DNA of 64,000 nucleotides from Circinella umbellata (Eukaryota > Mucoromycota > Mucoromycetes > Mucorales > Lichtheimiaceae). The notes below the pieces were generated by a model. That model saw only the letters and a list, made by a program, of their open reading frames with translations, had not been told where the DNA came from and searched no databases. Below are positions 11,141-24,993 of the stretch, in pieces (positions within the stretch are counted from its first letter, which is position 1; each line of letters begins with the position of its first letter). The stretch is from positions 124,001 through 188,000 of the forward strand of contig JAIWNF010000075.1 in NCBI GenBank assembly GCA_025093555.1. The letters run 5' to 3'. The position numbers and the translations under genes were made by a program.

Positions 11141-14100
11141 ATGCATTTACCATCACTCCATTTTCAACAGTTATTACTACTAATATCTTTTATTTCTGTC
11201 ATTACTTTTACATCAATAGCAACACCTATACAACAAGGCATTTCTTCAACAGAAACAAAGAATAATGATCCTACATTGTTTAATCAATACATATTCGAAT
11301 TTGATAGCTCTTCTAATGCCAATACAAATAGTAAAAAATTAGTGAATCAGTTAGAAGAATCTTTTCCTGATTTGAAATTTACTACAATTCGTATCATCGA
11401 TCATTCTTTATTAAAAGCAGCCACTATTCAAATTGAAGAAAACGACAACTTTCCTATTTCTGACTCATCTTTGTCACCATCATTAATTAATGATAAGAAG
11501 AGCACAATCGATCAAGTAATTCAATTGGCATCTAAATCAGGATATGTTAAAAAAGTCTATCCAAATCATTCTATTCAACGCCCTAATATTGTTACTGGTG
11601 AAGACATTAATTCCCTATTAGCTACATTACAAGGTAGTGATAGCGATGAGAATAGACGCTTGATGAGTATACTTCCACAAATGCAAGTGGATCGAGTTCA
11701 TAATGAATTGAAAAATACAGGAAGAGATATTATTATTGGTGTCATAGATTCAGGTAACTCTTCTTTTTAAAAAAACTCTAAAAGAATTTTATTTCTTCAC
11801 GTACTGAAAAAATCAACATGTAACTAGGCGTTGATTATATGCACCCCGCGTTAGGGGGTGGATTTGGACCTGGCTATAAAATACGTTATGGTCGAGACCT
11901 TGTTGGAGATGATTACGATAGTGAAAGGGGTACTGATCCAATGCCAGATCCAGACCCTATAGATACTTGTGATCCAGATTCTGGTACAGTAGGTTAGTAT
12001 ACTATATAACATATTAGAAATAGTCTATTGCTTTTCTTTTCTATTTTTCATTTTGAAAACCAATTGAAGAATAAAGTTTCATTAACTTAATATTATTATC
12101 TTTAGGTCATGGTACACATGTTAGCGGAATTATTGCTGGACAAAGCGATGTAAAGCACACTTTTATTTAACATTAGAATACCCTTATATATATATATAAT
12201 TATAGAGAAAAAAAAGCGGTACTAATTTTTTCATTGTTATTACAATATCACTTATAGAATTATACTGGTGTTGCTCCAGATGCTATTCTTGGGATGTGGC
12301 GTATATTTGGTTGTGATGGTAATGCAGATGCTACCGTTATTATTGAAGCCATGTTAGATGCATATGATACAGGGGTAGATATTATCAGTATGAGTTTATC
12401 TGATCCAATGGGTTGGTCCGAAAGTTTAACAGCTATAGTTGCTGAACGAATTACTTCAAAAGGAGTGCCTGGTAATTATTACTATTAGTAATTATTTTCT
12501 ATTTCCTAATAATACTACAGTGTAAAAAAACCTAACGACCCCATTTCAATTTTTTTTTACTTTTACTATTGTAATAATTTAGTGGTTGCTGCTGCTTCCA
12601 ATAGTGGTGAATTAGGTGCTTTTACCGTAGGCACACCAAGTGTTGGAAAAGGTGTTTATTCTGTGGCCTCTTTTGATAATAATTATAACTTATTTAAAGC
12701 TTTTAAAGTAAACGATAAGTTTTACAGTAAGTACAAAAAAAAAAGAGAAATTACTTTTCTTAATTTTATCTTTTTAAAACAATTAAACACACACCCACAC
12801 TTTATATAATGTTTTAATGGTTGAACAAAACAAAACAAAAAATAGAATTTAACGTGGAGGAAGCTGCGAAAAAAAAAATGCCTAATGGTCAACTCGTTAT
12901 CGGTGATAAAAATATTGGTAGTGATACCGATGCATGTGATCCAAAAACCATTCCAAGTGATGTCAATGGCAAAATAGCTCTCATTCGACGTGGTACTTGT
13001 AATTTTTCCGATAAAGCCAATAATTTGGCCAAAGCGGGTGCTATTGGTGTTATTGTTTATAATAACATAAAGGATGAAACACTCAACCCACTGACGAATG
13101 GATCCAATATTCCTATCATTGGTATTACCCAAGAAGTAGGTCAAGAGATACTTACAGAGTTTGAAATGAAGCGTCCAGAGTTAGTAGTCAATGTGACATT
13201 TTCTGATGAGACAAGAGTTTTGCCCCAGTTAACTGGGAATACTGTTTCATCCTTCTCAAGTATTGGTCCTGCTTATGAATTAGATGTTCGACCCAGTATT
13301 GGTGGAGTAGGGGGTAATATTTTATCTACACTTCCACGACAATCGGGTAATTGGGGTGTGTTGAGTGGTACTTCCATGGCAACACCAGCAGTGGCTGGTA
13401 CTGTAGCACTTTATTTACGTGCTTGGAAAGACAAAAATGGACCTGAAAATAAGCCTTCGCCAGCTTTTATATTGGAACATTTTCAGAACTATGCTCACAA
13501 AGCACCCAACAGAAATGGGGAAAATAACGTTGATTCACCCAATCGTCAAGGAGCTGGCTTGGTTCAAAGTAAATAATCATATTGACTTGGCCAAAATGGC
13601 TTATATCTATAATTGGATACAAATATAATTGCTTCATGTTGAACTAACAGACATTGCCTTTTTATATATATTTAGTTTATGATGCTATTCAAGAACAAGT
13701 ACATATTTCACCAGCAGCAATTAGTTTCAATGATACTGAACATCTACAAAAGACACAGACGCTATCCATTACAAACTATGGCAACACAGTTGTTTCTTAC
13801 ATCGTTAGTAACAATGTCAGTGTATCTATTATTCCATACAATACTTCTGAAGGATACCAATTTACCGCGCCTGCTACTTATGGAAATGATTCTGCTCAAT
13901 TGGAATTTTCACAAAAAATCATTACCCTTGCTCCTGGAGCTACCAATAACATCAGTGTCACTGTAATTCCACCCAACACAAATCCAGCTGAACATATCAT
14001 GTATGGTGGTTATATTCAATTCAAAAAGCAGAATGAAAGCAACACTGAGAATTTAGGAAGAGACTTAACTGTTCCCTATATTGGCGTTGTCGGCAATCAA

Positions 14101-14646
14101 CGTGAACTACCTATTTTTCATCACAATACACCTCAATTAACCAATACTACCAACATTACTCATTTCCCAGCTTATGATTCTGATGATATTTTTGTTTTCA
14201 ATCGCATTGAAAGTGTCGCGACCAAAAAAAAGATAGATAGGGTTCCCATCTTTATGCTTACTTTGGACAATCCAACACGTCTTTTGTCAACGCCTCTTTA
14301 TAATGAACAATATGATATGATTGGATTTGCATCATTCAAAAATGATACCGCTTATTTTTCTCGAGCAACGTCGGAAACACCAGCTCAGTTTATTTGGTGG
14401 GGTGGTGATTATATACCTGTAAAGGGAGAAGCGGCAAACAAGCCAATGATGACAACAGATCCCTTGGCATCTATTACTCCAAATCCTATTCTTCCATCAG
14501 AAACAGAAACTTTTGAGTCTCAGGTTAAAATCAGTGTTGCTCCTGGAAATTATCGTATCGGATTAAATGCATTGAAATGGTTTGGTAACCCAGATAATCC
14601 AGAGGATTGGGAAACTTGGACCTCAGGTGTTATCAAAGTTTTGTGA
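11141..14646 (+). CDS. Secreted subtilisin-like serine protease, copy 1 (SUB1)
   Basis: Seven exons: 11141-11753, 11828-11992, 12106-12149, 12258-12471, 12583-12726, 12846-13568, 13676-14646; 957 aa. The ATG at 11141 opens a hydrophobic signal peptide; an upstream GTG frame is ignored. An I9-like propeptide region (YIFEFDSS to about residue 180) precedes the S8 domain with D203 (GVIDSG), H261 (GHGTHVSG), oxyanion N352 (AASNSG) and S570 (GTSMATP). A protease-associated (PA) insert lies between N352 and S570 (TCNFSDKANNLAKAGAIGV), and a beta-rich C-terminal region of about 320 residues follows (ISFNDT; VIPPNTNP; MYGGYIQF). This order matches Vpr/C5a-peptidase-like S8A proteases. It is the most diverged copy: Ser replaces Gly in the usual AAGN motif, and the start of the PA insert lacks the Tyr-Ala motif seen in SUB2-SUB4. 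Role (inference): extracellular protein digestion. Confidence 0.92.
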
Positions 14647-15339
14647 TAAAAAAACAGCAAGAAATATTGAAAAACTATAAAGTTGTTATAATCTATACAT
14701 TAGCATCATTATCTCAAAGCTCATAAATTATCTTTCCCTTATTGTATCTAACTCTTCTTTGTTGCTGCATAAATGACTTTTTTGACAAATAATATTATAT
14801 ATCATGACCATTTTTTCTTCTGTTTTCTGCTTAAGTATCATATGTTAACTGGTATTACAGGCTTATATGCGTTTATATGTTTTTTTTTTCTAAATATATC
14901 GAATCCATTGTGGATAGTAAATTAACAAGTCCTCAAAAAATTAGAAAGACTTTTGGTGTACATCTCATCAGAATGGTAATGATATAAATGATAATACACA
15001 CTAAGTATACGATTTAGGGGTACGTATGAATGAGGACATAAACTTCTGCCTCTTGTTAGTATTGTTCAACAAACTATAAACTTAAAATAAGAAGCTGTTT
15101 TTTTCCTTAAAAAAAAGCTGCACTATTAATTATCAGTGAGGTAAGTTGTCCACTGATAATATCATGACCCTGTCATGAAAAAAAATATTGATGGATTCTT
15201 ACGTACCTTGGGAGGCACATTGATTTGTAAAAGTAAGAAAAAATAAACTATGCAAGTTTCACTCATATACAAAAGTACAAAAAATCATTATCCACCCATT
15301 TGGTTTGTACAATGAAAAGTTTATTTTATTTAAAAGAAA
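14647..15339. other. AT-rich intergenic DNA, start of SUB1-SUB2 spacer
   Basis: 3' flank of SUB1 followed by AT-rich sequence with frequent stops in all frames. No gene, RNA or repeat that I can support. Confidence 0.6.
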
Positions 15340-16780
15340 TAAAAAGGCCAATGTTTCAGTAAGTTGTATGAATTTCAAACAACTCGACAGGAAGCACGAC
15401 GAGAACGTTCATTGGCAAAGCTTCCCAAAAAAAAAGGCACTTATTCCCTCAGAAGCACGTGTATGTTGATCCCAAACGACGCGTTATCAAACAGGAACGG
15501 ATGAGAATGGATCTTGCCAAACATTATTCTTGCCACGCCACCTTGCCAAATGTTATCCTTGCCACCAATTTTCACCCGTCATCAATTGCCCGTCAAAAAT
15601 TTCAGACTTGCATCCTACAACACCACGCACTTGTATTACCCTCCTCGAGAATACATGTATAGTTTTCTTTAGGTCATACTTTACTGGTTTATAATAAATT
15701 TCCGAATGTTCGAACCACATCCCTCACCAACATTATATAAAGCACAGGATTCAGCTTTTGACATACTTCTGGCTTTGCTTGTACCCTGGTTCCAACAACT
15801 ATCATTGATTTTGACACTATTGCTTGATATTGATTTTACCAGACCCGTATCGATCGGTACGCTTGGACAGAATCGAACGAAATTTGCAGAACGTACAAAT
15901 GGGTTCACCAGGTTGCTTAAGGATTACTCTCATTCAGGCCAATTGTGACAACCCTTCAACTTGAATCCAAAAGCCACGTCACCGTCATCCAGTTAATAAT
16001 TTGAACCACACCAAAAACAAAGGTCTATGTCACTGATGGGATCATCCAACCGTTGGAATAAGTAGGTACCCTGTTAAAAAGGAAATACGACAAGGATTGC
16101 TGCCACTGGATGAAACTTTGCCTTGGACTAACGCTTTACCTACCCAGTTAAAATGGGCGTATCCATAAGGCAATAGCGAACCGAGAGCACGAGAATTATC
16201 AACTATGGTTGGACTGATCTGACAATGCTGTCACTGCTGAGCAAATGCCTGGTAACAAATAGTAAGCCCCGAGTCTTGTTGGTCTTTTACAAAATCAAAA
16301 TCATGTACTGCTAGCAACCAGCACAACAAACCTCTTTTGCAAAATATAAAGAAAAAAAAACGATCGTTATTTGCAGCAACAGGTGTTCAACCGTGACAGC
16401 CGTTCAAACTGAAAGAATTGTAGCCAGCTTGAAAAGTTGCTGAAGAAAGATTGTTGCAGCATCTACTTCATTCTTAACAATTACACAACCGGCACGGAAT
16501 GCCACGAAAGAACATTCTTCAATAAAAAGGTTCACCATTAAAGTAACTGAAACCTTTTCACATGCATACTTGGATTTTACTCTTCCATTGAAGCTTGTAT
16601 ACCATAATCAGCTCAATTTTCCTTCCTTGCTATTTCAAAAAAGAAAAACAAGGTGTACCATTGGAAAACGTCAATAATCCGAACATGTCGAACTTACGAA
16701 AAGAGTCGAACCGAATTTGTCAAGGCACAAGAGACATGTCCAAGAGCAATCGTTTCAAAAGAACCGTTTGGGTGTAATGA
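15340..16780. pseudogene. Higher-GC island, probably a decayed mobile element
   Basis: G+C rises visibly against the AT-rich flanks, and codon-like protein sequence appears on both strands but is broken by stops and frame changes (for example frames at 15459-15662 and 15706-15948 on +, and 15681-15908 on -). I could not recognise a transposase, RT or integrase motif with confidence. Composition and fragmentation suggest an old insertion rather than a host gene. Confidence 0.35.
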
Positions 16781-19700
16781 AAGTTATATTATCATTCGAA
16801 CCAAGCAGCATTCGTAAAATAATACAAACACAATCACAAGTTGGGAAAAAGGCCCAACCTCTTTTTTTTGCTTAAAACCCATAAAGCGACTAACCATTAG
16901 TCAAAGAGAAAAAGAAAGGCTGCTGTTTTTTTTCTCAAAAGTTAAGGAAAAGAGGCGGTAATAATGACATTACCTGAAACTTTTTCCTGGTTCTTTACCA
17001 AAGATTAACCATAAGGTTAAGACTGCATGCTAGTTTCTTTTCTTGTCAGGGAAAAAACGATACGCGTAATGTGATAAGGTATCCAGAACCATGGAGAGAA
17101 GTAAAGAAAAAAAAAATAGGGACTACTAGCCAACACAAGCTATTTTGTAATGTCTATAATCTCCTCTTTTATTGCTATGCAACGTAGTCTTTTTGATAAT
17201 ATTTTACCAATATCATCTCTTTGTATAAATTATGCACAGATAGAAAGTAACGCTATACTTCTTAGTGTGGATTGATTAGAATGGATAAAGTGCACAAATT
17301 AACATTTGTAGAAAAAGGAAATCAGCTTTGGATTAATAAAATACGTTATCTATTAACAGTGAAGGCGACTAAAACAATTAGTACAGGTAGATTATTTAAT
17401 CTATTATATAATAGTAAAAAAAGAGTTACATAATTATACCCATAATAGCATATATAATTGAATAAACTACAAGTAGATTGTTAACATCAGTTGGACTATA
17501 AACAAAAAGATGTACTAAAACCACTAAAAATGAGCGGCTTGCAGCTTAAATTGATCTCTATTATATATTACGTTGTACGTAATTGTTTACAGTAGGTTTA
17601 TACTTTTATTTATTTATAGATGCTCCATTTCATTTTCATTCGTTTACTTCTCTCTCTCTGCTTCTGGTTAAGAACACACATGTGTATAGAAGAATCGACT
17701 AATATTAGAAGATAATGTAAAGCCATACGTAGCTGTATATCACCATTACCTACTATTAGTAAAAAAAAGTTTATTATTTTTCCGCATAGCTTCACTTCTA
17801 CTATTACATATATTCAATGCTTGCCCATTCTGTTATGCCAGGGATGTACTATATGATGAGATATCATATACCTATAACAGTGATAGTAATAAGATCATCC
17901 AACCCATTCGCTTCCATCCATATGTATTTAACATAACAATTCACTACTGATATTATGATTTTGAATTGATGCACTTTGATCAATTCATTCATACGTACAT
18001 ACAAATATAGCCTTCCATTTATGACATCGGCACCATACTTTGCATGTATGACAGACTAGAAATTTAGCCAAGCCTGGAAACATTCTTTGAGCCTAAAAAT
18101 CCCATTCTCCTGCTTCATGTGAGCTACTAATTAGATTTGATTGACCATTTATGGTATAAATATATACGCATATTACCGTTCTTTCTTTTACGTAATTCAA
18201 TTCATTCATCAAATCGATATAGAAAACTAAAAAGCAAATCTTATCATAAAATCTTAATCCACAAAATAACTCAATACCTGGAACATCATAGTATGTAAGA
18301 TAACAAAAAGAAAAACTAAAGGTTAATTGATTTACCTTTTCACATACTTTATGCAATAATCAGTCGTGACAATAAAATAGAAAAAGACAAAGATGTCGAA
18401 GGATTAGGCCATATCAATATATAGAGGATTAATATGGAATATGGTTATAAATATGTCGCAGAACGAATATAGTAATATTATTAGAATAAGTTATCAGATA
18501 TTTTTTTTCTTGCATGAAATTTGTTGGTTTTTTTTTTCATATTGTAATATATATAAGTCTTAATTTCTATCCAATGATGCATACTGTTGAATAAAAAGTT
18601 ATTCATTTTATAAAATCATATTTACTGTAATATACATAGTTGATTATGTTATTTTATACGTACCACCATTACCAGCATAACATATGTAGTTTATTTTTAT
18701 CTGAATCGAGCATTACGTATGATCCATACGTAGTATAGCACTGTTTCAATATATTAATATGTATTCTGTTAAAGAAGAACCTGCGTATATATTTTCAATG
18801 TAAATAAATACGTTTTAATAATGATTGAGTTTCTCAAAGATGTGTTAGCTATTAATAGAATAAAACTTGTCATGAAGCACAATATACGAAGCTTCAATGA
18901 TGATAACAAAGTGAAAATCCATATTTGTAAGAGGAAAACCTTACATATAATAGGGTTTTAGTTTATGTAGCATACAATTTGTAACATGCAAACCTTATTT
19001 TTAAGTACATTATCACATGTAACACGGTACTTTATTACACGAAGAGAGTGGTTGCGTTGTAAATATATAACTCCAGCATATTCACTTTAAACTTTAAAAT
19101 TCTTCCACAATAGCTGTTAGAGAAATGTATATATATGATTGCGATCATTCTTGAAAACATTCAACCTAAACAGCCTACTGAATTCACCTTCCTTCATTCT
19201 TGCCCTTGCCTCATTAGTGCTGATGTCACTGAATGTGTTGATTAATTCTGCTCTTCAATTGTCACTGTTTAGATCCTTCTTAACAGATAAAATCATTTAT
19301 TTTATAAACAGCAACATTCCTTTTCTTAATAAAGTAATGTAAATAGAATACAATTGAAAATGGTAATTGTTACGGACATCCCAAGAACATACTATATTAA
19401 GTAATTTGACTCTTACGGACATCCCACTTTTATATTTTTTCAAAGGTACACAACGATCTGATATAATTAGATGTCGTATCCTCGCCGCCATTTATACATC
19501 ATCTATACCGTAATTATAATTATATAACTTGTAAATGTATATAGAACTTATTCTTTTTACAATTCAACTTTTCAGATGAAGAACAGTCAAAATTTCTCTT
19601 TATATTGTTATGTATATGGTAAACAAGCATCAACTTTTAATGTTACATATAAGCGGGTAAGAGCTACTCATGTTGATAATGGTGTTTTTTTTGTATATTG

Positions 19701-21549
19701 ATAATTGTGTTACTAAAGTTTAAAACGTTTTTGACACCTTTTTATTTGTCAACTGTCCATACGTAAGACCAAAATGGTGTCAATAGCAATTGCTCTAAAA
19801 CCACCTTTCGCATTTTCTTTTTGTAATAAGATTTCATAGCAGCTAATTGAGGGGAGTAGTTGGGATCCTTTTACGTAGTAGGAAAGGAATTGGCTCTTTA
19901 CATTATTTACTAACATCATTTATATTACCGTGTAAACATTGATTAAACTGCTATAATATAGTGAAAAATTATAAGCTCATTCTCTCAGTCAATTACAATA
20001 TTTTAGAATGTTTTGCGCCGTACGTAATGTTAAAACTAACAAGTTTATTTTAAAAAAAGATAGAAAGTAATTGATTTCAAGCAACCATGTGTTTATATTT
20101 CTACTTTGTTTAAAAACTAACTCTGTTCTTTCTTTAACTATGTCTGTAGATCATACAAGTAATATATATTTTTCAAAGCGATTTATTATCGCTCTATATG
20201 TAAAAAGTATTTTAAATTCAGGCTTTTACATAGAATCTATACTTTACTTTATATACATTATTGATTATTATTGTTGTACTGTAGTAGAAGTCAATAATAG
20301 CTAATAATTCATAAAGTCAATCACGTATTTTTTCTAGAGTCAATTTGAAGCACCTGAGGTTTGCACATATATAAAGTTAAAAATATAATGATGTTTTACT
20401 TGTTGAAGAAGATCCTAATTACATATACGTGTTACAGTAATGGTGAATACGTAGCAATTGTAACACGCAGCTTCTCTTTTTGTTTATTTGTTTGATTAGA
20501 TATAATACAGAGCTCATCTAAATGAACAATTTATTAGTGGTTTTTTTTAAATAACTATGACCTTGCTATATTGTTTTGTGTTTATTGTAATAAAAAAAAG
20601 TATCAACGAATAGCTTGGAATCTATTATTATCAATATATTATTATATTGAAAAATTAGCTCTTTGAAATTATTTAATAAGTTGATGTACGGAAACTAAAT
20701 GTAGTAGTTCTAACTTTAGTTTTTTGTGTTCTTATAAGAATGTATATATGGTGTGTTAATAAAGAAGAATGGGAAAGAGGATGGCAGCACCAAAAAGAAC
20801 GTTACATATGAACACAGGTACATAACATGGTATGTTACCATATGTTAACGTTATAAACTTTTTATGGATTTGCTGTTTAGACCCCACCATTCAGATTATA
20901 TCCGCGCGCTCTCTCTCTTTTGACAACCCTATTCAATACATAATATTAAGTATTAAATATCTGAATCAGAAAATAATGCAATAGTGGAAAAAGTTGATGA
21001 TGGTTTCATAAAATAAAATAAAGCAACCCTATTTCTCTCTTTTCTAATTCGACATGTGGAGACTCTCTAAATGTGGTTCCTTTATTCTTGAGTCTCAATG
21101 TTGGTTGTATGTAACCTTGCAAAAAATCATTTCGCAAAGAACAAGCGTAGTTAATAGTATTCTAACTAACCCATTTTGCGATGATTTTCACGTTGATGTT
21201 TAACGTTACACAAAAAACTGCGCCCTCACAAAGCTGTATAAGCCTAAATCAACGTCAACTTATATTATGAGATTTGCAACCATTTTACTTTCTTTTTTTC
21301 TCTTCTTCTTCACCTTATACTCTCCCTTTTGATTGTTTTAATAATCCCATTTCCTGTCCTTTTTACCTAACCCCTCACCCCCCTTTATTTATTTATTTTC
21401 ATCCCCAATTTCATTCATTATTAGATTAAATAATACATAATTAACAAGTATTCACAATATATATTATTGTACTCACCCAATAACAACAGCAACAAGCAAA
21501 ATTTTTGGGTTCCATTCTTATTTCATTTAAATAATCATTAATAAGAATA
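16781..21549. other. AT-rich intergenic DNA, SUB2 upstream
   Basis: Nothing supported over 4.8 kb. Short coding-like patches (around 19140-19490) show no recognisable family. The last 250 bases before SUB2 are pyrimidine-rich (TTTCTTTTTTTCTCTTCTTC) and are probably its core promoter and 5' UTR. Confidence 0.55.
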
Positions 21550-24500
21550 ATGCGATTGCTCAAGGCCATTTTATTATTGACAGCCACTTCATTAATTGGA
21601 TTGTCCAGTGGCATTGGGTTGGAATCCACTGTGACTCGGCAACAAACAAAAGCAGCACTTCATTCAGTAACGACCGAAAGATATATTTTTGAATTTGGTG
21701 GTTCCAATGCTGAAAAGGATAGTAAGGAATTGATCAGCATGTTAGAAAACAAGTTCTCCGATGCAAGTTTATCCGTCGGTCGGCTTTTCAATCATGACTT
21801 GATGAAAGGTGTTACTATTAATATTGGCCCAAAAAAAGAAGCTTCTTCTAGCAGCAAAAGCAATAGTAATCCATCAACTGATACCGCTAGTGAAAAAGAC
21901 CAGGAGAAATTATTGAATGATATATTCAAAGCTGTATCTGATTCTGGATTGGTAAAAAAGATTTATCCAGTACACCCAGTCCAAGGTCCCGATACAGACG
22001 TTCACATTGCATCAGCAGAAGATATTGATGTTTCGAACTTAATTCCACATGCTCAAACACAAGTGGATCGTGTTCATAAAGAATTGAAAAATACTGGTAA
22101 AGGAATTACTGTTGGTATTCTTGATACTGGTACGTATATATATATATTTATGTATTAAAAAATAATAGACGAGAAAAATAGATTTTTTATTTACACACAA
22201 ATTAATATATATTCGGGTTACACACGCACACATAAAACTTATGATGTTCTTTTTTTAGGTATTGACTATAATCACCCTGCTTTGGGAGGTGGCTTTGGTG
22301 AAGGCTTCAAAGTACGATTGGGCAAGGATTTAGTTGGTGATAACTATGGTTATACTTCCCCTGTCCCAGAACCAGATGATGATCCATTGGATAGTTGTGG
22401 TGCCAACACAGGTTCAGTTGGTATGTACTATAATAAGCCAATTTTCATTTCCAACTGCGCTTGTTTTTTTTTATTTTTATGCAACCTGTTAATTTAACTT
22501 TATTTTTAGGTCATGGTACGCATGTCGCCGGTATTATTGCTGGCAAAACTGCTGTATGTATATATAATTATCTAAAACGTCACTTTCATTATGATACAAC
22601 ATGTCGTCATTTTGACAACTGTCCAAAAAAGTAAATATCTCACTTTTATAATCCTTATTACTTTTATTACTATAGAATTTTACTGGTGTTGCCCCTGATG
22701 TAACCCTTGGTATGTGGCGTGTATTTAGTTGTTATGGTGTATCTGGTGATGATATTATTATGGATGCTATGCTTGACGCTTTTGATGCTGGTGTCGATAT
22801 TATTAGTATGAGTCTTGGTTCGTTCAATGCTTGGCCTGAATCTACATTAGCTGTTGTTACTGAACGTATTATTGCAAAGGGTACTCCAGGTAATAATTAA
22901 ATATAACATTCAATTAATAATCAACCAATGTAAAAAGAAAATATATTAACTCGTTTTTAAAATTTATATATAGTTGTTGTTTCTGCTGGAAATGATGGTG
23001 ACCTTGGTGCATTCTCTGGTAGCAACCCTAGTGTCGCAAAGGGTGCTTTTTCTGTTGCTTCGTTTGATAACAATTACAATCTTTTACCTATCTTTGAAAT
23101 TGATGGATCACAAGAAAGTTACGGTATGAGAAAAATTTATTAACTGAAGTGTATGTTTCTGTATAATAATCTACATATAATCTCACATACAAAAATGTTT
23201 TTTTTCCTCGTTGTTTTCTATACAGCATACGCTGATAGCATGCCCAGATACGGTGAGTTTCCAAGCGGAAAAATTGTTGCTGGTGACAAGGACATTGGTG
23301 GTGGAGACGATGCTTGTGTTTCATCCGAGATTCCAGCTAATGTCAAAGACAATTTGGCATTGGTCCAACGTGGCACATGTTCTTTCGATGAGAAAGCAAT
23401 TCAGCTTAGCGAGGCTGGTGCTGCCGGTGTAATTATTTATAACAACGAACCTAATCAAGACATCCTTGCTCCTAGTCTTGTTAATGCTAGAATCCCTGTT
23501 GTTGCTGTTACATATGAAACGGGGGAAACATTAAAGGTCCTTATTCAACAAGGCAACGCTAAATTGACTTTTGCTGGAAAGGAAGAAGTACATAAATCTT
23601 TTACTGGTAACACTGTTTCCGATTTTTCAAGTGTAGGTGCTTCTTATGAAATGGACATGGCACCTAATATTGCTGGTATTGGTGGCAATGTACTTTCAAC
23701 ATTGCCTGAACAATTGGGAAGTTGGGGTATGATGAGTGGTACTTCAATGGCCGCACCTTATGTTGCTGGTTCTGTTGCCTTATATTTAAGTCAATTTAAA
23801 GACGACGAAGAAAAGATTTCGGATCCTACTTATATTCTTGAACAATTTCAAAATTATGCTTATAAAGCTCGTCAAGTTCATGGCGATTTAGATGTTGAAT
23901 CTCCTTATCTTCAAGGTGCTGGTTTGGTCCAAGGTATGCTATTTATATAAAAAATATTGAAACATTTTATTCGCCTCCAGTTTTCGATGATCTTTTTTTT
24001 TTCGCTAAACAAGTATAATTTAATTTTATAATTCAGTTTATGATACTCTCACTCAAGATATCCATGTTACTCCAGGAGGCATTAGGTAATGAACACTACT
24101 ATTTATATTAAAAACAACTTTAAATTGATAACTTATATTAATTTTTTCCCGCTTTTATTAAATTCGACTATTCATAATTTAGTTTCAACGATACCATCAA
24201 CATGGAAAAGACTCACAAATTTACTATCAAAAATAACGCTGATTATATTGTATCTTACCAACTTGTAAACAACGTCAGTGTTTCAATTGAGCCTTACGAA
24301 GATACCGAATCATATATTTTTGCTGAACCTCAATATTATGGTACCGAAAGTGCTAAGATCCGTTTCTCTAAAAAGAACATTAAACTTTCCCCTGGTAAAA
24401 GTGCCGAAGTTTCTGTAACCGTGATTCCGCCTAGTACCGATCCAGCCCTTCATATCATGTATGGTGGTTTTATTCAATTAAAGAGTCAACAACAAAAGCA

Positions 24501-24993
24501 ACAAAAAGCCAAGGATATCACCATTCCTTATGTTGGTATTGTCGGTGATCAACGTGAACTTCCCGTTTATGCTGATCAATCACCACATTTAACGAATTCC
24601 ACCAATCCTCTATCTGACTATTTGGTTTGGGGCCCCAACGATACATATGTTTATGATCGTCGTGAACCTAGTACAGCTCCTACTTTTATGATTCGTTTGG
24701 CTTCTCCAACAAGAGATATTGCTTCTCCTGTTTATAATTCAAGAGGTCGTAAAATTGGTGAGGCGTTTGTCGGATTGGAATATATGGCCCGTACTGCCTC
24801 TATTCATACAGGTTATACAGCTACATGGAATGGCAAATATTATCCTTATTTATTCAATTTGAGACTTCCATTACCATTGCCTGTTCTCCCTGGCAAATAC
24901 CGAATTGGTTTGGATGCCTTGAAATGGTTAGGTGATATCGACAATAAAGATGATCGTGAAAAATGGTTATCTCCAGTTATTCAAGTTAAATAA
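21550..24993 (+). CDS. Secreted subtilisin-like serine protease, copy 2 (SUB2)
   Basis: Eight exons: 21550-22129, 22259-22420, 22510-22553, 22676-22889, 22974-23123, 23226-23933, 24037-24085, 24183-24993; 905 aa. Signal peptide MRLLKAILLLTATSLIGLSS, then a propeptide (YIFEFGGSNAEKDSK). Catalytic residues are D192 (GILDTG), H249 (GHGTHVAG), Asn in SAGNDG, and S557 (GTSMAAP). The PA insert (TCSFDEKAIQLSEAGAAGV) and C-terminal region (ISFNDT; VIPPSTDP; MYGGFIQL) are colinear with the other copies. It has one intron more than SUB1 and SUB3 (24086-24182), which splits the Ser codon of the conserved Gly-Gly-Ile-Ser-Phe stretch at the start of the C-terminal region. SUB2 and SUB3 look most alike in the signal peptide and first exon length. 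No catalytic residue is missing, so it is predicted active. Confidence 0.94.

Noticed and set aside
15690..15720. GTTCGAAC resembling a tRNA T-loop
   Set aside because: Flanking bases do not pair as a T-stem and no A-box lies at the right distance.
19139..19491. Coding-like patches on both strands
   Set aside because: Short, no family match, unsupported by splice signals; could be relics but cannot be shown.
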